Shown here: one piece after another, positions 28,791 to 36,842 of the stretch
Layout: each line of letters starts with the position of its first letter
How positions within the stretch are numbered: position 1 is the stretch's first letter
Origin: Pirellulaceae bacterium
GTDB lineage: Bacteria > Planctomycetota > Planctomycetia > Pirellulales > Pirellulaceae
Direction: 5' to 3'
Length of the DNA stretch: 48,224 bases
NCBI GenBank assembly: GCA_025459265.1
Contig: JALOQX010000095.1
Coordinates: 1-48,224, forward strand
Translations under genes and position numbers: made by a program
The notes under the pieces: model-generated
The model's input: the letters and a program-made list of their open reading frames with translations, nothing else
Databases searched by the model: none
What the model was told of the DNA's origin: nothing

Positions 28791-29256
28791 CTTCATGGAC
28801 AAGGTGTCCGGCGCCAAGACCGAGCGAACGGGACTCACCAAGTGCCTGGAGACGCTCACGGGCGGCGACATCCTTGTCGTGTGGCGATTGGACCGGCTCG
28901 GTCGCAGCATGCGGCATTTGATCACGCTCGTGGAAGACTTGCGCAGCAAGGGGATCGGCTTCCGCTCGCTCAACGAAGGGGCGATCGACACGACGTGCGC
29001 CTCCGGAGAATTGATCTTCAACATCTTCTCCGCGTTGGCTCAATTCGAGCGGCGGCTGATACTGGAGCGGACGAAAGCCGGCCTGGCGGCAGCCCGCGCC
29101 CGTGGCCGCCATGGTGGGCGTCCTCGGGTCACACCGGCAGAGGCCAAAGTGGTCCTCGCCAAGAAGCTCAATGCCGACAAGACGCTCGACATTGACGACG
29201 TCTGCAAGACGCTGCGGATTTCGCGGTCAACGTTCTATCGGTACGTGCGGCTGTGA
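28600..29256 (+). pseudogene. In-frame chimera: glycosyltransferase-like N-terminus fused to serine recombinase lacking its catalytic serine
   Basis: 218 codons from GTG 28600. Residues about 11-60 are glycosyltransferase-like (DEYDLLIYAKNGHRP, IQIHYGPYHRDQL). From about residue 63 the text is a resolvase/invertase: IFMDKVSGAKTERTGL, VVWRLDRLGRSMRHL (the conserved arginines), SGELIFNIFSALAQFER, and a C-terminal helix-turn-helix (DDVCKTLRISRSTFYRYVRL). The YxRVS motif with the nucleophilic serine, normally at the start, is absent. The protein could not catalyse strand cleavage. It may be a decayed recombinase produced by illegitimate recombination; an active binding-only product cannot be excluded. 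Confidence 0.8.
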
Positions 29257-29263
29257 ACGCGTG

Positions 29264-30832
29264 TCATATTCGGTGCTTTCCTGCAACACACGCGATCCAC
29301 ACCGGCAGGGTGTGTTCGATACCACATGTTGTTCCGCATTCCTCCCACACCCGTGTTCTTGCTCCCGGCTGAGTTGACTTCGTTAAGAGACGGGAAAGCT
29401 TTTCCATGTCAGGGTCGAGCGCGGCGACAACTCCTTCTCGATCGACGAGCACATGATATGGGAACTTGGAAATGCTGTAGTGCACTGCTGAAGGCTGATC
29501 CATGCCGGGCTGACAGAGATTCGTCCAGGTGATCCCTTCAGCCTTCACGTAATCCCGAACGGCTTCAAGCTCGGAATCGATGCTGATACCCACTATGTCA
29601 AAACCCTGCTCGTGATAGCGTGCGTAGAGCTTCTTCAGCCGAGGCAGGTCCTCGCGACAGCCCCGACATCCCACGAACCAGAACGTGATTAGGGCGACTT
29701 TTCCGCGCCAATTCTCCCACTTGAATTCGTCACCATCCATTGTCCTACCCGTCACTCGCATAGGTTTTCCATGCAGAAGACCTTGCCGCACAGTTCCCAC
29801 ACTGTGAACCGTTCCGGGAAGCCATAATTGCTTGTCCGTGGACTTCTCGACCAGACTGTTACCAATCCTTAATGCCAATTCCGCGCCACCGGATTTCGCG
29901 AGTCGATCGACCGTCGTGAGGGCCAACACGTCCCCTCTCTCCGGAAACTGCAGACAGTATTTCGCCAGATCTGCTAGCAGGTTTTCCTGAGCATCGCCAT
30001 CAAGCTCTTCAATCCGTGCCAACTGCGCTTCAAGAGCGATGTAGTCGCCCAAGGCACCATCAGGTTCGGTCGCAACCAAGACCTCGTAGGGTATTGAGGC
30101 CTGCTGCTCGCGTCTCGTTACTGGCCGGCGTGCTCCCTTCTCACGTACGATATATGTCACGAGTTCGGACCCTTCGCGCCTCTCCGTAACCCATGTGCCG
30201 ACGGCAAACTCGTAGACAAATGTTGAAGGAGCGATCTTCTCATCAACGGCCAGATTCGAGACCTTCGAAGCGATACGCTCAAACACACGACCACTGCGAA
30301 ATACGGTTGTTTGCCACTCGCAAGGGAACCATTCACCGGAGTTTCCGTCGCGGGCGTACTGGATTTCGCACTGACGCATTACTCGGTCTCCCAAATGGAC
30401 CGAATACCGAACAATCGAGAAACCGCGTTCCGGATCTGTCCACAACAGCCATCGTGTGGGCTCATAGCTGTCGGTCAAAGCAACCACAACGCACTTGCGA
30501 CCGTCAATGGAGCCCTGGTCGTCCGTGTATTTCATGTCACGGCAATTCACTGCGCTCACTTCCTCGGCGAGGATACGGAAGTGCAGCATAAGTGGTTCCA
30601 CGTGGTAGTTGCGATTCTCTGGAAATTCTCCCTCCATGACGTGGCCGAGAGACATACCGAAAGGAGCGGCACCATCTCGCTCTTGTCCCTTATCGAAATG
30701 TATCGTGACCTGGCCTTCGGTGAAAATGGACGTGTAGGGGGCGCTTCGATATTCGCCGTCGATCCATTCCACGCCTGTCCGTCTATGCCGCACGCGCATT
30801 CCATCTACATCGTGAGCGCGCACCAGCACCAT
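29264..30832 (-). CDS. TlpA/ResA-like thioredoxin protein, probably N-terminally truncated
   Basis: About 522 residues from ATG 30832. The C-terminal third is a TlpA-type thioredoxin fold: NWRGKVALITFWFVGCRGCR with the CRGC redox pair at 389/392, VGISIDSELEAVRDYV, and a cis-proline region SKFPYHVLVDREG. The N-terminal part is unassigned. There is no signal peptide or helix at the chosen start, unlike exported relatives, and the frame runs on into repeat-like DNA up to 31828, so the original start may be lost. The gene is visibly poorer in G+C than its neighbours by eye, suggesting transfer. It converges on the recombinase chimera with seven bases between stops. Confidence 0.72.
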   Translation of the reverse strand: MVLVRAHDVDGMRVRHRRTGVEWIDGEYRSAPYTSIFTEGQVTIHFDKGQERDGAAPFGMSLGHVMEGEFPENRNYHVEPLMLHFRILAEEVSAVNCRDMKYTDDQGSIDGRKCVVVALTDSYEPTRWLLWTDPERGFSIVRYSVHLGDRVMRQCEIQYARDGNSGEWFPCEWQTTVFRSGRVFERIASKVSNLAVDEKIAPSTFVYEFAVGTWVTERREGSELVTYIVREKGARRPVTRREQQASIPYEVLVATEPDGALGDYIALEAQLARIEELDGDAQENLLADLAKYCLQFPERGDVLALTTVDRLAKSGGAELALRIGNSLVEKSTDKQLWLPGTVHSVGTVRQGLLHGKPMRVTGRTMDGDEFKWENWRGKVALITFWFVGCRGCREDLPRLKKLYARYHEQGFDIVGISIDSELEAVRDYVKAEGITWTNLCQPGMDQPSAVHYSISKFPYHVLVDREGVVAALDPDMEKLSRLLTKSTQPGARTRVWEECGTTCGIEHTLPVWIACVAGKHRI

Positions 30833-30997
30833 GATTGACCGACCGGCTAAGGGGATGCAATGGGGACAGGTACAATTGCCGCGGCAGATGAGGGAATATG
30901 CGCAAAACGGCGGATGACACATCGCAAGCTGCAGTCTGCGGGGAGTTGGTCCGTCTCCGACACGCGCGTGCTGGCCACGGCCAGGGGCGCGGTGTTC

Positions 30998-31105
30998 GCC
31001 GGTCTGGGCCGCATCACGCAGATGGTGTCCCGAGACGGCACGAGCACGTACGCTTACGACTCGAAGAGCCAGCTCACGTCCGCCACGCACTCGTACCAGG
31101 CGCAC
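30998..31105 (+). pseudogene. RHS-repeat protein fragment
   Basis: A short frame reads RITQMVSRDGTSTYAYDSKSQ and then LTSATHSYQ, the typical YD-repeat wording of RHS proteins, then stops at 31123. Only about 35 codons are recognisable. Bases 30833-30997 contain a WSVSDTRVLATA-coding stretch similar to one near 27957 (WSVADSRVLSTA), which is a dispersed repeat. The RHS relic and the RNase relic may come from one polymorphic toxin locus. Confidence 0.65.
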
Positions 31106-31139
31106 CAACACGGCCACGGGTGAGGGAATCGAGTGCGAC

Positions 31140-31430
31140 CGATCACAGGGAGGCCTGGAAGGCCGACCGTCCATAGCCAAGGGCGATCGCCCTTGGGACA
31201 CGGGCCGAGAGAACCTCGGAGCCCTGGAAGGGCGACCGTCGTCAGAGGACGAGCGTTGGCGGTGGGAGTGCATGGGCGCGACGCTCGCACGCGGTTCTCT
31301 GTCGCCCTTCAGGGCTCCCCATGGGGACATGGATCCGTGTCCAGGGGCTGCGTGCGTCGCTGCGCGACGCCCTGGCCCCTGGCTATTGACGGACGCCTCT
31401 CCGAGGCGTGCCCGACGTGAGTTCCCTCCG
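31140..31430. repeat. Chain of hairpin-forming repeats
   Basis: Perfect 16-base palindrome AAGGGCGATCGCCCTT (31179-31194); inverted pair GGAGCCCTGG... at 31218-31236 with GTCGCCCTTCAGGGCTCC at 31301-31318; nested CCAGGGGC/GCCCCTGG (31341-31348, 31375-31382) around GCGTCG/CGACGC; CGCCTC/GAGGCG near 31391-31406. The density of hairpins suggests a dispersed non-coding repeat of the planctomycete type. No gene is seen here. Confidence 0.8.
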
Positions 31431-31454
31431 CGGCACGCGATCGGGCTCAGCACG

Positions 31455-31713
31455 CGAGATCCAGACGCGCTGGTTTTGTGCTGTGGAGTGGGTTGGCGAT
31501 TGCGCCCGGTGTGTTCAACTTTCCGCCGCCGTCTGCCGCCGGTTGTGGCGGCCTCGGCCGAACATGGGTTGCGTGGAGGCGTCGGGACTCGGCCGCCGGG
31601 AGTGTGGTGGGGGGCGCCCGTAGCCGATGATCTGCTTCCCCCCGGTGACAAGCACCGGGGGGCCGTTCCGCTCCCCCATCGGCTTGCCCGATGGGGAGCG
31701 CAGATCATCGGCT
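31455..31713. repeat. Dispersed 259-bp palindromic repeat, copy B
   Basis: Matches 26864-27122 over its full length with scattered substitutions and the same nested hairpins (outer GTAGCCGATGATCT retained on the left, right arm slightly changed). It stops about 15 bases before the stop codon of the heme membrane protein, so it could also act on the 3' end of that transcript. Confidence 0.9.
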
Positions 31714-31727
31714 GCGTGGCAGGGGCC

Positions 31728-32597
31728 TCAGGATGCCGCTGCCTCGCGGCGGCCGAGCCACATCGAACCGAGGATGCAGAGGATCTGCAGCGCGTACGTT
31801 GCGCCGAACAGGCCGCCGGCGGCGCCAATCACGAAAATGAACGGCTCGACCAACCGCGCGGCCCACCAGCCGCCGATGTCCAGCAGCACGGCCAGCATGG
31901 GGAGCGGGCCCAGCACGAGCTTGATGAACGACGGCAGTCCGGTCATCAGGAACAGGGCCCCCACGACGAACGTAAAGATCGGGATCGTCAGGATGTGTAC
32001 GTGCGTCACGTGGATCAGCCGGGCCGTGCTGATCGGCTTGATCTCCACGGTCTGCAGTCCCTGCGCCTCGCGCGTAATGTCCGGTTTGGCGGTGACGGAG
32101 ACCAGGTTGAATTCCGGCTCGCTGTCCGCCGTGTCGGCGTAGGGGACATCTTCCATGTCGCCGCCGTCCGCGTTGTGGCACTCGATGCAGTGCGCCTTGA
32201 TCACGTCGCGCGCGGACGGATCACCCGTCTCAACCAGCCCCGCCTGCGCAAACTCCGCCTCGAGTGCCGCATTCTCCAGCCACTTGATCAATGCGCGCAC
32301 GGCCGGCTCGCCGCCTTTGTCCAGATACTCCCGCATGCCACCCCCCGGCCGGACCTCCTTAAGCATCAACGAGTTGACGGTCACCTTGTCCTCAGGCTGA
32401 AACGTTCGCGTCATCCCGTGAAAGTGGGCCCGCAAATCGTCGATCGTCAGGTCCGGTTCGCCGTCTGCCATCCGATGTTTGAACAGGATGTTGGCCGTGC
32501 CGAACAGGTAGCCTGGGCCAATGATCAACAGCAACAGCGTGACGAGCAGTTTGGCCGGCAGTGAGAGGCGGGCCAGTCGCAGTGGTTCCCCGTTCAT
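31728..32597 (-). CDS. Membrane protein with single heme-binding motif
   Basis: 289 residues. A helix near the N-terminus (LSLPAKLLVTLLLLIIGPGY) is followed by a periplasmic part with one CIECH heme motif, then about three helices at the C-terminus (LIHVTHVHILTIPIFTFVVG and following). I know no family name with a defined function. AAGGAG seven bases before ATG 32597 fixes the start. The gene is divergent from a cytochrome c peroxidase lipoprotein, so both may serve one periplasmic redox process (inference). The histidines in the first C-terminal helix could be heme ligands, which is speculative. Confidence 0.8.
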   Translation of the reverse strand: MNGEPLRLARLSLPAKLLVTLLLLIIGPGYLFGTANILFKHRMADGEPDLTIDDLRAHFHGMTRTFQPEDKVTVNSLMLKEVRPGGGMREYLDKGGEPAVRALIKWLENAALEAEFAQAGLVETGDPSARDVIKAHCIECHNADGGDMEDVPYADTADSEPEFNLVSVTAKPDITREAQGLQTVEIKPISTARLIHVTHVHILTIPIFTFVVGALFLMTGLPSFIKLVLGPLPMLAVLLDIGGWWAARLVEPFIFVIGAAGGLFGATYALQILCILGSMWLGRREAAAS

Positions 32598-32784
32598 GCG
32601 TGCGCTCCTTCCGGTAACCGCGATCCCGGCGACATCGACAGCTGATGAACGCCCTTTCAGTAACGCCGAAGCTAACATAGCGGCCGAAGCATCTCAAGCT
32701 GCCGACTCGAGCGATCCGCGGCCGCGCCGCGGCCGTGGTCGGAAGCGTCGGCAGTGATGTGCGGCGGAAGGTGCAGGTGTCCGG

Positions 32785-32814
32785 TTGACAATGCCGTTGC
32801 GGGTGCCGTATGTT
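32785..32814 (+). promoter_or_regulatory. Likely sigma70-type promoter of the peroxidase gene
   Basis: TTGACA (32785-32790, perfect) and TATGTT (32809-32814) are 18 bases apart, about 40 bases before the start codon, in the space between two divergent genes. The start codon has a GGAGGA ribosome site at 32844-32849. Confidence 0.6.
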
Positions 32815-32856
32815 GACCCGGTACACCTGTACATTCACTTGTTGGAGGAACGAACC

Positions 32857-34284
32857 ATGAAGTCGCTCAAGTTGCTGCAGTGGATGGGTACTGGTGCCGC
32901 GTGTCTTGTCGTGGTGATGTTCTTGGCGGGTTGCAGCCCGGACAGACCTACGACGCCGTCGAGCAAGGGCGTGCAGGAAGGTAAAGGCAAGCCAGGCGGC
33001 AAAATGAAACGGGACCGCGCGAAGACGGAGGAAGCAAAAGCGGACGCGACAGAAGAAGCGACCAAAGCGGAACCCGAGTTGCCGCCGATCGAACCGGCCG
33101 CTGAACCGGCGAAAGAGCCGGCCGCTGAGCCGGCGAAGGAACCGATGGCGGAGCCGGCTGCGGAGCCTGCGCCGGCACCACCTGCCGAACCTGCCCCGAC
33201 GCCAGAACCTGCGGCCGAACCCGCTGGTGATCAACCGATGCCGCCCGATCTGGCCGCGCCAAAACCGGCCGCGGACGCGACCGCGCCGGCCCCCGCACCC
33301 GATGCGCCTCCCACACCGACACCGCCACCCGCGGAACCCACACCGCTGCAGGTCGCGGTGCCGGCCGGACTGCCGGCCCTGCCGATCCCGGCGGACAATC
33401 CGATGACCGCGGAGAAAGTCGAGTTGGGCAAGCTGCTGTATTTCGACAAGCGGCTGAGCCGGGATGGCACGATCTCCTGCGCGACGTGTCACGATCCGAC
33501 CATGGCGTGGGCTGAACACGAGCCAACCAGCACGGGAGTGGACGGCCAGGTCGGGGGCGCCAATGCGCCGACCGTGATCAATGCCGCGTACGCGACCGAG
33601 CAGTTCTGGGACGGCCGCGCGCCGAAACTGGAGGATCAGGCGCTGGGCCCCATTGAAAACCCGATCGAAATGGCCCACCAGCTGACCGAACTCGTGCCGC
33701 AGCTCAACGCCATTCCCGAGTACCGCGAACGGTTCCAGACGGTGTTCGGTACCGATGTCACCTCGGACGGCATTGCCAAGGCAATTGCCGCCTTCGAGCG
33801 AACAGTGCTGAGCGGGAACTCGCCGTACGACAAATTCCAGGCGGGCGATACCAGCGCCATGACGGAAGCCCAGCAGCGCGGCTGGAAGGTGTTTGACGAT
33901 CTCGGGTGCACGGCCTGTCACGCCCCGCCGATGTTCAGCAATTACAAGTATTTCAATGCGGGGATCGGCATGGCCAAAGACCCGCCCGACAAGGGCCGCA
34001 TGGCCGTCACCGGCGACGAAGGGGACCTCGGGAAGATCCGCGTGCCCTCGTTGCGGGAAGTGGCCAACACCGCGCCTTACTTCCACGACGGCAGCGTCGC
34101 GACACTCGAGGAAGCTGTGGCCGTGATGGTCGGCGGCGGCATCGACAACCCCAAGCTGTCCCCGGTCCTCAAGGGGATCGGCGGCAAGACGGTGTCGGAT
34201 CAGGAGAAGGCCGACCTGGTCGAATTCCTCAAGGCGCTCAGTGGCGAGTACCCCGTCATTGAACCGCCCGCGCTGCCGGAGTAG
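32857..34284 (+). CDS. Diheme cytochrome c peroxidase (MauG/CcpA type) lipoprotein
   Basis: 475 residues. A lipoprotein signal ends in LAGC, followed by a long Pro/Ala/Glu linker (about residues 70-165, with repeats of AEPAKEPA) that probably spaces the catalytic domain from the membrane. Heme motifs CATCH (residue 208) and CTACH (residue 351), and text such as LGKLLYFDKRLSRDGTISC, APTVINAAY, FWDGRAPKLEDQALGPIENP and VPSLREVANTAPYFHDGSV, identify the family. It reduces hydrogen peroxide or oxidises a partner. The upstream promoter is described separately, and two strong hairpins follow the stop. Confidence 0.95.
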   Translation: MKSLKLLQWMGTGAACLVVVMFLAGCSPDRPTTPSSKGVQEGKGKPGGKMKRDRAKTEEAKADATEEATKAEPELPPIEPAAEPAKEPAAEPAKEPMAEPAAEPAPAPPAEPAPTPEPAAEPAGDQPMPPDLAAPKPAADATAPAPAPDAPPTPTPPPAEPTPLQVAVPAGLPALPIPADNPMTAEKVELGKLLYFDKRLSRDGTISCATCHDPTMAWAEHEPTSTGVDGQVGGANAPTVINAAYATEQFWDGRAPKLEDQALGPIENPIEMAHQLTELVPQLNAIPEYRERFQTVFGTDVTSDGIAKAIAAFERTVLSGNSPYDKFQAGDTSAMTEAQQRGWKVFDDLGCTACHAPPMFSNYKYFNAGIGMAKDPPDKGRMAVTGDEGDLGKIRVPSLREVANTAPYFHDGSVATLEEAVAVMVGGGIDNPKLSPVLKGIGGKTVSDQEKADLVEFLKALSGEYPVIEPPALPE

Positions 34285-34295
34285 ATTTAACCGTT

Positions 34296-34330
34296 GCAGC
34301 ACGTCGCCGCCGGCGGCGGCGACGTGCTGC
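34296..34330. terminator. Strong 16-bp inverted repeat after the peroxidase gene
   Basis: GCAGCACGTCGCCGCC, a three-base loop and GGCGGCGACGTGCTGC form a perfect stem 11 bases after the stop codon. No U-tract follows immediately, so it may be a terminator or a repeat element. Confidence 0.6.
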
Positions 34331-34365
34331 AAGATTCCCACGGAATCGCGGCTTACTCTTTCTTT

Positions 34366-34404
34366 TTGCATCAAGTCGCCGCCGCAGCTGGCGACTTGAT
34401 GCAA
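34366..34404. terminator. Second strong 15-bp inverted repeat
   Basis: TTGCATCAAGTCGCC and GGCGACTTGATGCAA, with a nine-base loop. It is preceded by a T-rich stretch (34358-34367), which on the minus strand would read as an A-tract, and lies between the peroxidase and the peptidase. A smaller GATTCC/GGAATC pair sits at 34333-34347. It may belong to a repeat family rather than act as a terminator. Confidence 0.5.
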
Positions 34405-34511
34405 CGACCGTGTAGACTCAGCACGCACGACAACGTGAACCCGACCACGGGGACGCACCGCCAGGTGAGTCCCCGTTTTTGTGCCAGGCAAGATCATCCA
34501 GGGGACACCGC

Positions 34512-36644
34512 ATGAGACGAGCAACGAACGGGCTGACCGCACTGGCCGCGTGGAGCATCTGCTGCGCGGGAGCCATGGCGGACGAGCAGGCGGCGAGGTA
34601 TCCGGAGACGACGAAAGTGGAGCAGGTGGACGACTATCATGGCACGTCCGTCGCGGATCCCTACCGCTGGCTGGAAGACGACGTGCGCACCTCCGAACAG
34701 GTGGCTGCCTGGGTCGCTGCCCAGAACAAGGTCACGTTCGCCTACCTCGAATCGCTGCCGCACCGCGAACAGATTCGCGCACGCCTGACCGAACTGTGGG
34801 ATTACGAAAAGTACGGCTCGCCGTTCAAGACGGGCGGGCGGTACTTCTACTTCCACAACACTGGGCTGCAGAACCAGTCCGTGCTCTTCACGATGGATAC
34901 GCTCGATGGCCCGCCACGCGCGCTGCTCGATCCCAACACCTGGTCGCCCGACGGCACCGTGGCGCTGGCCGGCACCGCGCCGAGCGACGACGGCCGGTAC
35001 CTGGCGTATGGGATCCAGGACGGTGGCAGCGACTGGCGCACGTGGCGAATCCTGGAACTCGCCTCCGGCAAGCTGCTGGACGACGAGCTGAAGTGGATCA
35101 AGTTCTCCGGCGTGTCGTGGACCCGCGACGGCAGCGGACTGTTCTACAGCCGCTATGACGAACCCAGCGACGACGCGAAGTTCCAGAGTCTGAACTTGAA
35201 CCAGAAGATCTTTTTCCACCGCGTCGGCACACCGCAGGCCCAGGACGTGTTGGTGTATTGCCGCCCCGATCAGCCGGAGTGGGGATTCCAGACGACCGTT
35301 ACGGAGGACGGCGACTACCTGGTGATCACCGTCTGGAAAGGGACCGACGACAAGTACCGCATCCTGTACAAGGATCTGCGCGAACCCTACGGCATGCCGA
35401 TCGAGCTGGTGGACAATTTCGATCACGAGTTCACATTCGTCGGGAACGACGGGACGACCTTCTATTTCAAGTCGGATCTCGATGCGCCGCGGCGCCGACT
35501 GCTGGCCATCGACATCCGCCAGCCGGGCCGCGACGCCTGGAAGGAGATCATTCCCCAGGCGGATAACGTCCTGACTTCGGTGTCGTTTGTGGGCAACCTG
35601 TTTGTGGCCCAGTACCTGAAAGACGCGCGCACGCAGGTGTTGCTGTATTCGCCGGCCGGGGAACTGGTCCAGGAAGTCGAATTGCCCGGGATCGGCACGG
35701 CGGACGGTTTCGGGGGCAGGCGTACGGATACCGAAACGTTCTACACGTATTCCAGCTTCGCGGTGCCGCCGAGCATCTATCGCCTGGATCTGATCACGCG
35801 GACCAGCCGGTTGTTGCGGCGGGCCGACGTCAAGTTCAATCCCGACGATTACGTTACCGAGCAGGTGTTTTACACGAGCAAGGACGGCACGCGCGTGCCG
35901 ATGTTCCTGACGCACAAGAAGGGGACGCCGCGCGACGGGGCGCAGCCCACGTTGCTCTACGGCTACGGAGGGTTCAACATTCCGCTGACCCCCAGCTTTT
36001 CGGTGAGTCGTGTGGCCTGGATGGAACTGGGTGGCACCTATGCCGTGGCGAACCTGCGGGGTGGGGGCGAATACGGCGAGGCCTGGCACCGCGCGGGCAC
36101 CAAGCTCAACAAACAGAACGTATTCGACGATTTCATTGCCGCCGCACAGTGGCTGATCGACAACAAGTATACGAACTCGTCGCGGTTGGCGATCCAAGGC
36201 GGCAGCAACGGAGGCTTGCTCGTCGGCGCGTGCATGACGCAGCGTCCCGACCTGTTCGCCGCCTGTCTGCCCGCCGTGGGCGTGATGGACATGCTGCGGT
36301 TCCACAAATTCACGGCGGGGCGCTTTTGGGTCGACGACTACGGCTCGTCGGATAACCCCGAGGAATTCCGGGCGCTGCTGGCCTACTCGCCCTACCACAA
36401 CCTGCGTCCCGGCACGCGGTATCCGGCCACGCTCGCGACGACCGCCGACACGGACGACCGCGTTGTGCCGGGGCACAGCTTCAAATTCGCCGCCCGCTTG
36501 CAGGAATGTCAGGCCGGCGAGGCACCGGTCCTGATCCGCATTGAAACGCGCGCAGGACACGGCGCCGGCAAGCCCACGACCAAGATCATTGAAGAAATCG
36601 CCGACCAGCTGGCGTTTCTCGTGCAGATCCTGGCGATGCGCTGA
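34512..36644 (+). CDS. Prolyl oligopeptidase family serine peptidase (S9A)
   Basis: 710 residues, close to the usual length. The signal peptide (MRRATNGLTALAAW and CAGAMA) ends before DEQAARYPETTKVEQ. The N-terminal propeller begins at DDYHGTSVADPYRWLEDD. The catalytic set is complete: Ser565 in GGSNGG, Asp648 in DTDDRVVPGHSFKF and His683 in RAGHGAGKP, with the LYGYGGFNIPLTPSFSV region before them. It cuts peptides after proline, here probably in the periplasm or outside. The start ATG 34512 follows AGGGGAC. It stands alone, followed by a convergent small gene. Confidence 0.95.
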   Translation: MRRATNGLTALAAWSICCAGAMADEQAARYPETTKVEQVDDYHGTSVADPYRWLEDDVRTSEQVAAWVAAQNKVTFAYLESLPHREQIRARLTELWDYEKYGSPFKTGGRYFYFHNTGLQNQSVLFTMDTLDGPPRALLDPNTWSPDGTVALAGTAPSDDGRYLAYGIQDGGSDWRTWRILELASGKLLDDELKWIKFSGVSWTRDGSGLFYSRYDEPSDDAKFQSLNLNQKIFFHRVGTPQAQDVLVYCRPDQPEWGFQTTVTEDGDYLVITVWKGTDDKYRILYKDLREPYGMPIELVDNFDHEFTFVGNDGTTFYFKSDLDAPRRRLLAIDIRQPGRDAWKEIIPQADNVLTSVSFVGNLFVAQYLKDARTQVLLYSPAGELVQEVELPGIGTADGFGGRRTDTETFYTYSSFAVPPSIYRLDLITRTSRLLRRADVKFNPDDYVTEQVFYTSKDGTRVPMFLTHKKGTPRDGAQPTLLYGYGGFNIPLTPSFSVSRVAWMELGGTYAVANLRGGGEYGEAWHRAGTKLNKQNVFDDFIAAAQWLIDNKYTNSSRLAIQGGSNGGLLVGACMTQRPDLFAACLPAVGVMDMLRFHKFTAGRFWVDDYGSSDNPEEFRALLAYSPYHNLRPGTRYPATLATTADTDDRVVPGHSFKFAARLQECQAGEAPVLIRIETRAGHGAGKPTTKIIEEIADQLAFLVQILAMR

Positions 36645-36650
36645 GCCGCG

Positions 36651-36842
36651 TCACTTCGCCGCGGGCGACTGATCGGCCTCCCGCATTTCGCCGCAATGCT
36701 CGCATCGGCCCGCGGCCTCGCGCGTGACCTGCTGGCAGTGCGGGCAGCGGTGTCTCCGCGTGGCCCAGGCCAGGTAGAGCACAATCGCCACGATCGGCGA
36801 CAAACACAGCAAAACCCCCAGGATTTCCCGTAAGGCGGTCAT
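36651..36842 (-). CDS. Small membrane protein with zinc-ribbon motif
   Basis: 63 residues. A single helix (about residues 7-27) is followed by a CPHC/CEHC pair (33-36, 47-50), the spacing of a zinc ribbon, then a short charged tail. GAGGAGG eight bases before ATG 36842 supports a real gene. Function is unknown. It converges with the peptidase, whose stop is six bases away. Confidence 0.75.
   Translation of the reverse strand: MTALREILGVLLCLSPIVAIVLYLAWATRRHRCPHCQQVTREAAGRCEHCGEMREADQSPAAK

Noticed and set aside
28600..29256. Active site-specific recombinase defining a mobile island
   Set aside because: The catalytic serine region is missing and no attachment site or direct flanking repeat of tRNA type was found.
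31272..32564. Plus-strand frame of 430 codons across the palindromic repeat and the heme membrane gene
   Set aside because: Half of it is repeat sequence and half is antisense to the membrane gene with a better ribosome site and a CIECH motif.
34494..36560. Minus-strand open frame of 688 codons opposite the prolyl oligopeptidase
   Set aside because: The plus-strand gene has a complete catalytic triad; the minus frame has no motif and the composition of an antisense shadow.
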